The notes beneath the pieces were generated by a model that was given only the letters and a program-made list of their open reading frames with translations, did no database searches and was not told the origin of the DNA. A stretch of 64,000 nucleotides of DNA from an uncultured Nocardioides sp. (GTDB taxonomy: Bacteria > Actinomycetota > Actinomycetes > Propionibacteriales > Nocardioidaceae): NCBI RefSeq assembly GCF_947489365.1, contig NZ_CANLDB010000002.1, positions 186,001-250,000 on the forward strand. Reading direction: 5' to 3'. The translations under genes were made by a program, and so were the position numbers. Positions 35,025-43,498 of this stretch are shown here, one piece after another (the stretch's first letter is position 1; each line of letters begins with the position of its first letter).

Positions 35025-36308
35025 TTACGCGGACTTCTTCTTCTTGCTGGTGTCGACCTCGCGGGTGACCAGCGTCGGGGGCTCGTCGTCCATCACGGTG
35101 TCGCGGTTGACGATCACCCGGGCGATGTCGCCACGGGACGGGACGTCGTACATCACGTGGAGCAGCGTCTCCTCGATGATCGCGCGCAGACCGCGGGCGC
35201 CGGTGCCGCGCTCCATCGCCTTCTCCGCGATCGACCGCACGGCCTCGTCGGTGAACTCGAGCTCGACGCCGTCGAGGTCGAAGAGCTTCTGGTACTGCTT
35301 CACCAGGGCGTTGCGCGGCTCGGTGAGGATCGCGACGAGCGCCTCCTCGTCCAGCTTGCTGACGCTCGCGATCAGCGGCAGGCGGCCGATGAACTCGGGG
35401 ATGAGGCCGAACTTGGTGAGGTCCTCCGGGCGCACCTGCGACAGCAGGTCCTGGGCGTCGCGCTCGGCCTGGCCCTGCATGGCGGCGGTGAAGCCGACCG
35501 ACTTGCGGCCGACCCGCTGCTCCACGATCTGCTCGAGGCCGGCGAAGGCGCCGCCGACCACGAACAGGATGTTCGTGGTGTCGATCTGGATGAACTCCTG
35601 GTGCGGGTGCTTGCGGCCGCCCTGCGGCGGGACCGACGCGGTCGTGCCCTCGAGGATCTTCAGCAGCGCCTGCTGCACGCCCTCGCCGGAGACGTCACGG
35701 GTGATCGAGGGGTTCTCCGCCTTGCGGGCGACCTTGTCGATCTCGTCGATGTAGATGATCCCGGTCTCGGCCTTCTTGACGTCGTAGTCCGCCGCCTGGA
35801 TCAGCTTGAGCAGGATGTTCTCGACGTCCTCGCCGACGTAGCCCGCCTCGGTGAGCGCGGTGGCGTCGGCGATGGCGAACGGGACGTTCAGCATGCGCGC
35901 CAGCGTCTGCGCGAGGTACGTCTTGCCGCAGCCCGTGGGGCCGATGACGAGGATGTTGGACTTCGCCACCTCGACGGGCTCGTCCTTGCTGTGCTTGCCC
36001 GCCGCGGCCGCGGTCGCCTGGACCCGCTTGTAGTGGTTGTAGACCGCCACCGCGAGCGACTTCTTCGCCTGCTCCTGGCCGATGACGTAGGAGTTGAGGA
36101 ACTCGAAGATCTCGCGGGGCTTGGGGAGCTCGTCGAGCCCGACCTCGCTGCCCTCGGAGAGCTCCTCCTCGATGATCTCGTTGCACAGGTCGATGCACTC
36201 GTCACAGATGTAGACACCTGGACCAGCGATCAGCTTCTTGACCTGCTTCTGGCTCTTCCCGCAGAAGGAACACTTGAGCAGGTCCCCGCCGTCACCGATG
36301 CGCGCCAC
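35025..36308 (-). CDS. clpX: ClpX, ATP-dependent unfoldase of ClpXP
   Basis: 427 residues. N-terminal zinc-binding domain with four cysteines (CSFCGKS ... CDECIDLC, about 14-39), AAA+ module with GPTGCGKT (about 121), Walker [10 protein letters not shown], the ClpP-docking IGF-type loop region near EFIGRLP, and sensor [10 protein letters not shown]. It unfolds tagged proteins and feeds them to ClpP1P2. GTG start 36306-36308 with GGAGGG nine bases upstream. It follows clpP2 by 150 bp, which contain a long hairpin, so it may have its own promoter. Confidence 0.97.
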   Translation of the reverse strand: MARIGDGGDLLKCSFCGKSQKQVKKLIAGPGVYICDECIDLCNEIIEEELSEGSEVGLDELPKPREIFEFLNSYVIGQEQAKKSLAVAVYNHYKRVQATAAAAGKHSKDEPVEVAKSNILVIGPTGCGKTYLAQTLARMLNVPFAIADATALTEAGYVGEDVENILLKLIQAADYDVKKAETGIIYIDEIDKVARKAENPSITRDVSGEGVQQALLKILEGTTASVPPQGGRKHPHQEFIQIDTTNILFVVGGAFAGLEQIVEQRVGRKSVGFTAAMQGQAERDAQDLLSQVRPEDLTKFGLIPEFIGRLPLIASVSKLDEEALVAILTEPRNALVKQYQKLFDLDGVELEFTDEAVRSIAEKAMERGTGARGLRAIIEETLLHVMYDVPSRGDIARVIVNRDTVMDDEPPTLVTREVDTSKKKKSA

Positions 36309-36377
36309 GAGTGGTCACCCTCCGAATCGGCCCGACGCGCGTGACGCCGGGGCTGTGCGAATCGCTCCGGCGACCGT

Positions 36378-36416
36378 ACCCCGTGCCGCCGACGCTTGCG
36401 TCGGGCGACACGGGGT
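36378..36416 (-). terminator. Long hairpin between clpP2 and clpX
   Basis: An outer stem ACCCCGTG / CACGGGGT and an inner stem CCGACGC / GCGTCGG fold into one hairpin of about 39 nt. It lies 42 bp after the clpP2 stop. It could terminate or partly attenuate the clpP1P2 transcript before clpX. Confidence 0.55.
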
Positions 36417-36458
36417 CTGGAGCAACCGTGGCCGGAGCGTGCCCTGGACGGGCCAGTC

Positions 36459-37067
36459 TCAGGCGAGCGCCATCGAGGTCTTGCGGGACTCGAGCACGCC
36501 GTCGATGAGGCCGTACTCCTTGGCCTGCTCGGCGGTCAGGATCTTGTCGCGCTCGATGTCACTGCTGACCTCGGAGCGGTCCTTGCCGCTGTGCTCGGCG
36601 AGCATGTCCTCGAGCATCGTCCGCATGCGGATGATCTCGTTGGCCTGGATCTCGATGTCCGAGGTCTGGCCGAACGTGCCCTCGGTGTAGGGCTGGTGGA
36701 TCAGGATCCGGCTGTTGGGCAGCGCCAGGCGCTTGCCCGGGGTGCCGGCCGCGAGCAGGACCGCGGCCGCGGAGGCGGCCTGGCCGAGGCACACGGTCTG
36801 CACGTCCGGCTTGATGAAGCGCATCGTGTCGTAGATGGCCGTCAGCGCCGTGAACGAGCCGCCGGGGCTGTTGATGTAGATGGAGATGTCCTGGTCGGGG
36901 TTGATCGACTCCAGGCACATCAGCTGCGCCATGACGGCGTTCGCGATGTCGTCGGAGATCGGCGTGCCGAGGAAGATGATGCGCTCCTCGAACAGCTTGC
37001 CGTAGGGGTCGATCCGACGGACGCCGTACGACGTCCGCTCCTCCCACTGCGGGATGTAGTAGTTCAT
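36459..37067 (-). CDS. clpP2: ATP-dependent Clp protease proteolytic subunit (ClpP2 position)
   Basis: 202 residues. Serine peptidase of the heteromeric actinobacterial ClpP1P2 barrel. Catalytic Ser in GQAASAAA (about 98), His in ILIHQP, Asp in IERDKILT. The Ser context (AASAAA) differs from the more usual AASMG of its partner. ATG 37065-37067 ([12 protein letters not shown]) is the family start for ClpP2-type subunits. Starts 4 bp after clpP1; both are probably co-translated. Confidence 0.96.
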   Translation of the reverse strand: MNYYIPQWEERTSYGVRRIDPYGKLFEERIIFLGTPISDDIANAVMAQLMCLESINPDQDISIYINSPGGSFTALTAIYDTMRFIKPDVQTVCLGQAASAAAVLLAAGTPGKRLALPNSRILIHQPYTEGTFGQTSDIEIQANEIIRMRTMLEDMLAEHSGKDRSEVSSDIERDKILTAEQAKEYGLIDGVLESRKTSMALA

Positions 37068-37071
37068 GTCC

Positions 37072-37707
37072 TCAGCTCTCCTGTCGGGCCGGGCGGCCCT
37101 CGTCGGCGGCCTCACGGGCGCTGGTGACGACCTTGTCGACGAGGCCGTACTCCAGGGCCTCCTGGGCGGTGAACCAGCGGTCGCGGTCGGCGTCCTTGAT
37201 GACCTGCTCGACCTGCTGGCCGGTGTGCTCGGCGATGAGCTCGAGGAGCACCTTCTTGATGTGGAGCGACTGCTCGGCCTGGATCTTGATGTCCGACGCG
37301 GAGCCACCCATCCCGGAGGACGGCTGGTGCATCATGATCCGCGAGTGCGGCAGCGCGTAGCGCTTGCCCTTGGCCCCCGCGCAGAGCAGGAACTGGCCCA
37401 TCGACGCGGCCAGGCCCATGCCGACCGTCGCGACGTCGTTCGGGATGTAGTTCATCGTGTCGTAGATGGCCATCCCGGAGTCCACCGAGCCGCCGGGCGA
37501 GTTGATGTGCAGGAAGATGTCGGCCTCGGGGTCCTCGGCGGACAGCAGCAGCAGCTGGGCGCAGATCGCGTTCGCGTTCTGGTCGCGGACCTCGGAGCCG
37601 AGGAACACGATGCGCTCGCGGAGCAGCCGCTGGTAGATGTGGTCGTCCAGCATGTTCAGGCCGTCGCCCGCCATGCGCGGTGCGGTGGTCTCGGATGTCG
37701 TCGTCAC
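37072..37707 (-). CDS. clpP1: ATP-dependent Clp protease proteolytic subunit (ClpP1 position)
   Basis: 211 residues. Catalytic Ser in LAASMGQ (about 102), His in IMMHQPSSG, Asp in DADRDRWFT. Start chosen at GTG 37705-37707 ([10 protein letters not shown]) because TAGGGT ends seven bases upstream, a leaderless pattern; the open frame upstream to 37743 would include the promoter. The N-terminal propeptide of about 14 residues is probably removed on assembly, as known for the family. A ClgR box lies 52 bp upstream. Confidence 0.95.
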   Translation of the reverse strand: MTTTSETTAPRMAGDGLNMLDDHIYQRLLRERIVFLGSEVRDQNANAICAQLLLLSAEDPEADIFLHINSPGGSVDSGMAIYDTMNYIPNDVATVGMGLAASMGQFLLCAGAKGKRYALPHSRIMMHQPSSGMGGSASDIKIQAEQSLHIKKVLLELIAEHTGQQVEQVIKDADRDRWFTAQEALEYGLVDKVVTSAREAADEGRPARQES

Positions 37708-37714
37708 GTCGCCG

Positions 37715-37720
37715 ACCCTA
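37715..37720 (-). promoter_or_regulatory. -10 element TAGGGT of clpP1
   Basis: Seven bases before the GTG start. With the ClgR box about 40 bp upstream, this makes a plausible activator-dependent promoter. Confidence 0.55.
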
Positions 37721-37758
37721 GCCCGTGACCCGCCGCTACCCACGGGCTCCGGGGTCGT

Positions 37759-37775
37759 GTTCGCTGCCAGCGGAT
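37759..37775. promoter_or_regulatory. ClgR box upstream of clpP1
   Basis: Contains GTTCGC-N5-GCG exactly (37759-37772), the site described for the ClgR activator of clp and lon genes in Streptomyces; related boxes control clpP1P2 in mycobacteria and corynebacteria. It is centred about 48 bp upstream of the predicted clpP1 transcription start, as expected for an activator. ClgR itself is not in the window. Confidence 0.75.
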
Positions 37776-37800
37776 CGCGGCCCGGACACCGCGGTCGTGC

Positions 37801-38964
37801 TCAGGCGAGCCACCGGCGCAGGGCCACCGCGACGTCGGCGTGGTTGAGCAGGTCGAAGTGACCCGCGCGGGACAGGTGCATGACCTCCGCGCCGGGGAAG
37901 AGCTCGCGGCCGTGGCGGCGCCCGTACGCCGACTCCTGGCCCACCAGCATGTCGCCCACGACGTTGCGCAGCAGGCCCCGTTCGGAGGTGCTCAGCGCCG
38001 CCGAGACCAGCCGGTAGCGGACCCGCGGCAGCGGCGGGACGTCGTCCGACAGGCCCTTGACGAGGTCGTGCACCCCCACGGAGCGCTGGTCGAGGATGCG
38101 CGCGAACGCGGCCGCCTCGGGGTAGCGCGCCAGGGCCCGGCTGCCGTGGCCGACCCCGCCGGCGAGGGGGGCGCCCAGGTGGGGCGTCGCCAGCGTGACC
38201 ACGTCGGTGAGGTGGGCGGTCCATCCGGCCTCCAGGCCGGTGGCCACGGCGCAGGCGGCCCGGGCGACGAGCCCGCCCATGGAGTGCCCGACCAGGGCGA
38301 CGCGCTCGACCGGCACGGGCCAGCGGTCGACGAGCCGCTGCAGCAGGGCGGTGAGCTCCACGCCGTTCTCGCGCAGCGACAACCCGGTGTTGTACCGGAC
38401 GAGGACGGGCGTCCACCCGTGCTCGGCGAGCTCCTCGGCGTACGTCGTGCCGCGGCGGTGCCGGCCGCGGCGGAAGTGCTCCTCGTCCTCGCAGAGCCCG
38501 TGCAGCAGGACGACGACCCGACCGGTCGCCCGCGGGTACGCCGCAGCCAGGTCCTCGGGGCCCGTGCCCACGTCGCGGCCGAAGCGGCGCACCGACATCG
38601 TGATGGCCATCGGGTGGCGCTCGGCCCGGAGACGGTCCCCGATCAGCCCGTTGACCGCGGCCCGCAGGTGACGGCCGTAGCGCTCGCTCTCGACGCGGGG
38701 CCCGATGCCGCGGGAACCGACGGCCCCGAGCCCCGTGGCCAGGGTGCGCAGACCCAGGCCGAGGCCGGCGTACACGGGTGCCGAGACGGCGCGGTGAGCG
38801 GCCTCGGGCACGCGCACGAGACCCCCGGTCGGACGCCGCAGCGCGCCGTACAGGCGGTCGGCGACGGCGTGGTGGGTGTCGCGGACGGTGCCGACGACGA
38901 GCTCGTCGGCGACCGCGGAGGCCAGGGAGAGGGCCTCGAGCAGGGTGGGCTCGCGGGTGGGCAC
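37801..38964 (-). CDS. Alpha/beta hydrolase, lipase-like
   Basis: About 387 residues. The nucleophile elbow GHSMGGL (about 220-226) and oxyanion-loop HGLCEDEEHF (about 153) belong to the alpha/beta hydrolase fold; LATPHLGAPLA is typical of triacylglycerol-lipase/esterase relatives. The catalytic His is probably AGHFDLL near the end. No signal peptide; the N-terminal 120 residues are helical and of unknown role. GTG 38964 is chosen with a weak GGGATGG upstream; GTG 39000 is possible. It lies between tig and clpP1, with the ClgR box just beyond its stop codon. Confidence 0.8.
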   Translation of the reverse strand: MPTREPTLLEALSLASAVADELVVGTVRDTHHAVADRLYGALRRPTGGLVRVPEAAHRAVSAPVYAGLGLGLRTLATGLGAVGSRGIGPRVESERYGRHLRAAVNGLIGDRLRAERHPMAITMSVRRFGRDVGTGPEDLAAAYPRATGRVVVLLHGLCEDEEHFRRGRHRRGTTYAEELAEHGWTPVLVRYNTGLSLRENGVELTALLQRLVDRWPVPVERVALVGHSMGGLVARAACAVATGLEAGWTAHLTDVVTLATPHLGAPLAGGVGHGSRALARYPEAAAFARILDQRSVGVHDLVKGLSDDVPPLPRVRYRLVSAALSTSERGLLRNVVGDMLVGQESAYGRRHGRELFPGAEVMHLSRAGHFDLLNHADVAVALRRWLA

Positions 38965-39017
38965 GCGCCCATCCCAGCATCCGGGTGAACAGGTGTCCAC
39001 CCGGATGCCGGGGACGA

Positions 39018-40511
39018 TCAGGCCTTGGTGTCCTCGTCCGAGGCGGTGGCCTCGTCGGTGGCCTCGTCGGTGGCCTCGTCGGTGGCCTCGTCGGCGGTCT
39101 CGGCCTCGTCGGCGGAGCCGCCCACGGCGTACTCGGAGACGGCGTCGTCGTCGCCCTCCGCGTCGTCGGCGACCGCGGACGGGTCCGCGACGGTGCCGTC
39201 GGGCTGCAGGTTGACGACGTCGACGGTGTTGCCGGAGGCGTCGGTGATGGTGGCGGACTCGACCATGAGGGCGAGGGCCTTGCCGCGCAGGATCTCCTGG
39301 ACGAGGTCCGGGATGTGGTTGTGCGCGAACATGTGGTTCGCGAACTCCTGCGGGTCCTGCCCGGACTGCTGCGCGCGGCGCACGAGGTGCTCGGAGAGCT
39401 CGGCCTGCTCGATCCCGAACTCCTGCTTCTTGGCGACCTCGTCGAGCAGGAACTGCGCCGCGACGGCGTCGCGGACGCGCTTCTCGAGGTCGGCCTCGAA
39501 CTCGTCGACCGTCTGCTCCTCCTCGTCGAGGTAGGCCTGCAGGGTCATCCCGGCCTGCACGAGCTGCTGCTCGATGCTCTGGCGACGGGCGGTGAGCTCC
39601 TCGGCGACCATCGACTCGGGCAGCGGGATCTCGACGGACTCGAGGAGCTTCTCGAGGACGGCGTCGCGGGCCTCGGCGGCCTGCTCGAGGCGCTTGCCGC
39701 GGCCGAGGCGCTCGCGGAGGTCCTCGCGGAGCTCCTCGAGGGTGTCGAACTCGGAGGCGGTCTGGGCGAACTCGTCGTCGAGCTCGGGGAGCTCCTGCTC
39801 CTGCACGCCGGTGACCTTCAGGGCCACCTCGACGTCCTGGCCGACGAGGTCGCCGCCGACGAGCTGGGAGGTGAACGTGGTCTCGTCGCCGGCGCTCATG
39901 CCGGTGACGGCCTCGTCGAGGCCGTCGAGCATGCCGCCGCGGCCCACGCGGTACGACGTGCCGGTGACCTCGGCGCCCTCGACGGGCTCGCCGTCGGAGG
40001 TGGCCTGCAGGTCGATGGTCACGAAGTCGCCGTCGGCGGCGGGGCGCTCCACGTCGGCGAGGGTGCCGAAGCGCTCGCGCATCGCGCCGAGCTGCTCGTC
40101 GAGGTCCTCGTCGGACACGACGGCGTCCTCGACCTCGACGGTCAGGCCCTCGAAGTCGGGGACGGTCACCTCGGGTCGGATGTCGAGCTCGGCGACGAAC
40201 TCGAGGCCGTCCTCGTCCTGGCGGGTGATCTCGAGCTCGGGCTGGCCGAGCGGCTCGAGCTCGTTCTCGCGCAGCGCGTCGCCGTACACCTGCGGGAGGG
40301 CCTCGTTGATGGCCTGGCCGAGCACGGCCTCGCGGCCGACCTGGCGGTCGATGACCATCGGGGGGACCTTGCCGCGGCGGAAGCCGGGGACGTTGATCTG
40401 CTGGGCGATGGCCTTGTACGCCGCGTCGAGGCTCGGCTTGAGCTCCTCGAAGGGCACCTCGACGGTCAGCTTGGCCCGGGTCGGGCTCAAGGTCTCGACG
40501 GCGCTCTTCAC
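39018..40511 (-). CDS. tig: Trigger factor
   Basis: 497 residues. Ribosome-bound chaperone with peptidyl-prolyl isomerase activity. The N-terminal ribosome-binding domain includes VPGFRRGKVPP (about 42-52), the loop that touches L23. The FKBP-type domain (about 150-245: DGDFVTIDLQA, FTSQLVGGDL) and a helical C-domain follow. The last 65 residues are an extra acidic tail with four DEAT repeats, longer than in E. coli. GTG 40509-40511 follows AGGAG at ideal spacing. tRNA-Pro lies just upstream; clpP1P2-clpX are downstream, so folding and degradation factors are grouped. Confidence 0.96.
   Translation of the reverse strand: MKSAVETLSPTRAKLTVEVPFEELKPSLDAAYKAIAQQINVPGFRRGKVPPMVIDRQVGREAVLGQAINEALPQVYGDALRENELEPLGQPELEITRQDEDGLEFVAELDIRPEVTVPDFEGLTVEVEDAVVSDEDLDEQLGAMRERFGTLADVERPAADGDFVTIDLQATSDGEPVEGAEVTGTSYRVGRGGMLDGLDEAVTGMSAGDETTFTSQLVGGDLVGQDVEVALKVTGVQEQELPELDDEFAQTASEFDTLEELREDLRERLGRGKRLEQAAEARDAVLEKLLESVEIPLPESMVAEELTARRQSIEQQLVQAGMTLQAYLDEEEQTVDEFEADLEKRVRDAVAAQFLLDEVAKKQEFGIEQAELSEHLVRRAQQSGQDPQEFANHMFAHNHIPDLVQEILRGKALALMVESATITDASGNTVDVVNLQPDGTVADPSAVADDAEGDDDAVSEYAVGGSADEAETADEATDEATDEATDEATASDEDTKA
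39046..39093 (-). repeat. 12-bp tandem repeat in the tig tail
   Basis: Four perfect copies of GTGGCCTCGTCG (plus strand) encode DEAT repeats in the acidic C-terminus of trigger factor. Perfect copies suggest recent slippage; copy number may vary among strains. Confidence 0.85.
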
Positions 40512-40638
40512 AGGTGGTCTCCTAGATCGTGGTTCAGGGAAGTCGGGCCGCGGCGAACGCACGCCGGGCACCGAGGAACGAGCCTAGGACACGCCCGGGC
40601 GCGCCTCCGAATCCGATCGGGTCCCGGCGTCTTGGAGC

Positions 40639-40714
40639 TGGTCGGGGTGACAGGACTTGAACCTGCGACCTGACCGTCCCAAACGGCCCGCGCTACCAAC
40701 TGCGCCACACCCCG
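40639..40714 (-). tRNA. tRNA-Pro (anticodon TGG)
   Basis: Complete cloverleaf on the minus strand: 7-bp acceptor CGGGGTG/CACCCCG, D stem GCGC, anticodon stem GGCCG/CGGTC around loop TTTGGGA (anticodon TGG), T stem GCAGG with TTCAAGT. A CCA end is encoded (40639-40641). No intron or other tRNA beside it. Confidence 0.95.
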
Positions 40715-40729
40715 CGGCGAGGAGCGACT

Positions 40730-41197
40730 CTAGTCGGTGACCTCGGGGCCCGAGCGTGTGAGGCCGGAGGCGTGCAGGGCGGCGGTCGCGGAGCGCAGGT
40801 AGCGGCCGAGGAACTCCCGCTCGTCGGCGTCGAAGCCGGCGTGGGCGTCGCGGAGCGCCACGAACATCGGCATGAGCTCGGCGAAGACGGCCTCCCGTCC
40901 CGCGTCGGTGAGGCGCACGGTCACGCGGCGGCGGTCCTGGGCGTCCGGGGCGCGCTCGACGTGCCCCCGCTCGGCCAGGCGGTCCACGATGCCGGTCGCG
41001 GCGGCCGGGCTGACCCCGACCAGGCGCGCGAGCTCACCGGGTCCCCGGGCCGTCTCCCCCAGGTGCTCCAGGGTGAGCAGCTCGTACTCCGACAGCGTCA
41101 TGCGCCGGGCGACCTCCTGGCGGATCTCGGCGCCGGCGGCGATCAACGCCCGCAGCTCCTCCCCGAGGACGGGCTCGGCGTACTCGTCGGTGGCGAT
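40730..41197 (-). CDS. MarR family regulator with possible AUC start
   Basis: 155 residues from ATC 41195-41197, or 138 from TTG 41144-41146. Winged helix with LSEYELLTLEHL, ELARLVGVSPAAATGIVDRLAERGHVERA and DRRRVTVRLTDAG, typical MarR. The sequence AAGGAGGTGA (41204-41213), a full match to the 16S anti-Shine-Dalgarno, ends six bases before an in-frame ATC. The TTG start has only GGGAGGAG and cuts the first helix short compared with the MarR at 58037. An in-frame TGA lies just upstream of the ATC. Divergent from the MMPL transporter, which it probably represses; the AT-rich spacer is the likely operator. Confidence 0.85.
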   Translation of the reverse strand: MATDEYAEPVLGEELRALIAAGAEIRQEVARRMTLSEYELLTLEHLGETARGPGELARLVGVSPAAATGIVDRLAERGHVERAPDAQDRRRVTVRLTDAGREAVFAELMPMFVALRDAHAGFDADEREFLGRYLRSATAALHASGLTRSGPEVTD

Positions 41198-41203
41198 TTC
41201 CTT

Positions 41204-41213
41204 TCACCTCCTT
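41204..41213 (-). promoter_or_regulatory. Full-consensus Shine-Dalgarno before the MarR gene
   Basis: AAGGAGGTGA on the minus strand. The only in-frame codon at normal distance is ATC at 41195-41197; no ATG, GTG or TTG follows within range in any frame. It marks either a non-AUG start or an ATG changed by one base. Confidence 0.7.
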
Positions 41214-41232
41214 AATGGTTTACCTTCTGAAT
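41214..41232. promoter_or_regulatory. AT-rich MarR/MMPL divergent control region
   Basis: An unusually AT-rich stretch between the divergent starts, with two imperfect direct copies of CT(T/G)AATG about 15 bp apart. Likely site of the MarR operator and both promoters; no clean palindrome was found. Confidence 0.35.
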
Positions 41233-41260
41233 GATCCTACCTCTCAGCGACAGGACCGTC

Positions 41261-43363
41261 ATGCGCCATCGTCTCGTCTCCACCATCGTCGGTCGACGCA
41301 CCGCCTGGCTGGTCGCCCTCGTGCCGATCCTCCTGGCCGGGCTGATGATCGGCGCCGTCGGCGAGGGTGAGCGCGACGTCAGCCCGACCGACGCCCTCCC
41401 CGCCGGGCTCGACTCGACCGAGGGCGTCGCCCTGCTGGACGAGCTGCCCGACGACCCGGCCAGCTCGGTCCTGGTGCTGTGGACCGGGTCCCCGGAGGAC
41501 GTCGAGGCCGCGCTGCCGGACCTCGAGAGCGCAGCGGGCTCGATCGGCGCCGTGCCCACCGGGGGGGACTCCCCTGTGACCGTGGCCGAGGACGGCACCG
41601 CGGCCATCGCCGTCGCCCCGGTGACCGCGCCGACGGCGACCGACGCCTCGGAGATCGTCGGCGACCTGCGCGCGGAGCTCGGGGACTCCGCGCCCGACGG
41701 CCTCGAGGTCGCCGTCACCGGTCCCGCGGCCATCCAGGCCGACCTGGCGGCCGTCTTCGAGGGCGCCGACGTGCGCCTGCTCGGCGTCACCGCCCTGGTC
41801 GTCGCCGTCCTGCTCGTCATCACCTACCGCAGCCCGGTCCTGTGGGTGGTCCCGCTGGCCGTCGTGGGCGTCGCCGACCGTCTCGGCGCCGTGGTCGCCA
41901 CCCGGCTCCTCGAGGCCACCGGCCAGGCCTGGGACGAGTCGACCGTCGGCATCCTGTCGGTCCTCGTCTTCGGCGCCGGGACCAACTACGCGCTGCTGCT
42001 GATCTCCCGCTACCGCGACGAGCTGCGCCGCCACGACGACCGCCGTGAGGCGATGTCGCTCGCGCTGCGCCGCACCGTCGAGCCGGTGGTGGCCAGCGCC
42101 ACCACCGTCGTCATCGGTCTGCTCTGCCTCCTGCTCGCCCTGACGCCCACCACCCGTGGCCTCGGGCTGGCGTGCGCCGCGGGCGTCGTCGTCGCGGCGT
42201 TCTTCGTGCTGGTCGTCCTGCCCGCCGCCCTGGTGCTCCCCGGCCGCTGGATCTTCTGGCCCAAGGTCCCCCGCGTCGGTCAGCCGGCCCTGGCCGACTC
42301 CCCCTCGGTGTGGCGCGCCATCGGCCGCCGGGTGCAGGCCCGGCCCGGCACCCTCGTCGTCGCGAGCGGTCTGGTCCTCGTCGCCCTGGCGGCCGGCCTG
42401 ACCCAGCTCAGGACCGGCCTGGACACGGAGGACCAGTTCCTCGAGACCCCCGAGGCCATCACGGCCGCCACCCGGCTCGGGGAGTCGTTCCCGGCGGGTC
42501 TGTCGGACCCCACCACGGTCGCGAGCAGGGCGTCGGCGGAGGACGTCGCCGCGGCCCTCGACGGGGTCGAGGGCGTCGGCACGGTCGCGCCCGGCGAGGA
42601 GCAGGCCGGCATCTCGACCACGGACGTCGTCCTGTCCGTCGAGCCCGGCTCGGACGACGCGGAGGCCACGGTCGAGCGGATGCGCGACGCACTGGCCGAC
42701 CTTCCCGACACCCACGTCACCGGGAGCGAGGCCGAGGCCGTCGACGAGGCGGCGGGCGCCGCCCGCGACCGGCTGGTCGTCTTCCCGCTGATCCTCGGGC
42801 TGGTCCTCGTCGCGCTCGTGCTGCTGCTGCGGGCCCTGGTCGCGCCGCTGCTGCTCGTCGCGGCCGTGGTGGCGACGTACGTCGCGGCGCTCGGCGTCTC
42901 GTGGTGGGTCTTCACCGGCGTCTTCGGCTTCGGCGCCGTCGACTCCTCGATGCCGCTGCTGGCCTTCCTGTTCCTGGTGGCCCTGGGCGTGGACTACAGC
43001 ATCTTCCTGGTCACCCGCGCCCGCGAGGAGGCACGCCTCTCGGACACCCCGTCGGGGATGCTGCGCGCCCTCGCGGCCACCGGTGGCGTCATCACCAGCG
43101 CCGGCATCCTGCTCGCGGCGGTCTTCGCCGTCCTCGGCGTGCTGCCGCTCGTGGTGCTGGCGCAGCTGGGCACGGTCATCTGCATCGGCGTCCTGCTCGA
43201 CACGCTGCTGGTGCGCACGATCGTGGTGCCGTCGCTGGCGGTGCTGCTCGGCGAGCGCTTCTGGTGGCCGAGCCGGGTGGCGCCCGGGTCGGACGCGGGC
43301 CACGGTGAGCACCGCGGCGAGGCGGTGGGCCAGCACCGGGCCAGCACCGGGCCGGCAGCGTGA
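41261..43363 (+). CDS. MMPL/RND family transporter
   Basis: 700 residues with about 12 transmembrane helices in two repeats. Each half has an external loop after the first helix and a cluster of helices with the family motifs GTNYALLLISRYRDEL (about 242-257) and GVDYSIFLVTRAREEA (about 575-590). The Asp/Tyr pair in the second is used for proton coupling in MMPL proteins. Substrate unknown (lipids or drugs). ATG 41261 is preferred (AGGACC upstream); ATG 41231 would add ten residues. Probably repressed by the divergent MarR protein. Confidence 0.9.
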   Translation: MRHRLVSTIVGRRTAWLVALVPILLAGLMIGAVGEGERDVSPTDALPAGLDSTEGVALLDELPDDPASSVLVLWTGSPEDVEAALPDLESAAGSIGAVPTGGDSPVTVAEDGTAAIAVAPVTAPTATDASEIVGDLRAELGDSAPDGLEVAVTGPAAIQADLAAVFEGADVRLLGVTALVVAVLLVITYRSPVLWVVPLAVVGVADRLGAVVATRLLEATGQAWDESTVGILSVLVFGAGTNYALLLISRYRDELRRHDDRREAMSLALRRTVEPVVASATTVVIGLLCLLLALTPTTRGLGLACAAGVVVAAFFVLVVLPAALVLPGRWIFWPKVPRVGQPALADSPSVWRAIGRRVQARPGTLVVASGLVLVALAAGLTQLRTGLDTEDQFLETPEAITAATRLGESFPAGLSDPTTVASRASAEDVAAALDGVEGVGTVAPGEEQAGISTTDVVLSVEPGSDDAEATVERMRDALADLPDTHVTGSEAEAVDEAAGAARDRLVVFPLILGLVLVALVLLLRALVAPLLLVAAVVATYVAALGVSWWVFTGVFGFGAVDSSMPLLAFLFLVALGVDYSIFLVTRAREEARLSDTPSGMLRALAATGGVITSAGILLAAVFAVLGVLPLVVLAQLGTVICIGVLLDTLLVRTIVVPSLAVLLGERFWWPSRVAPGSDAGHGEHRGEAVGQHRASTGPAA

Positions 43364-43373
43364 GCGGGTGAGC

Positions 43374-43447
43374 TGGAGCGGGTGACGGGAATCGAACCCG
43401 CGTAGCCAGTTTGGAAGACTGGGGCTCTACCATTGAGCTACACCCGC
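43374..43447 (-). tRNA. tRNA-Gly (anticodon TCC)
   Basis: Cloverleaf on the minus strand: acceptor GCGGGTG/CACCCGC, anticodon stem CCAGT/ACTGG around CTTCCAA (anticodon TCC), T arm GCGGG TTCGATT CCCGT. 71 nt plus an encoded CCA (43374-43376). It lies 10 bp after the convergent MMPL stop. Confidence 0.95.
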
Positions 43448-43498
43448 GAGCGCCGGCAGGGCCGGTGCGTCGCCAATCGTGTCACACGCCGATCGGCG

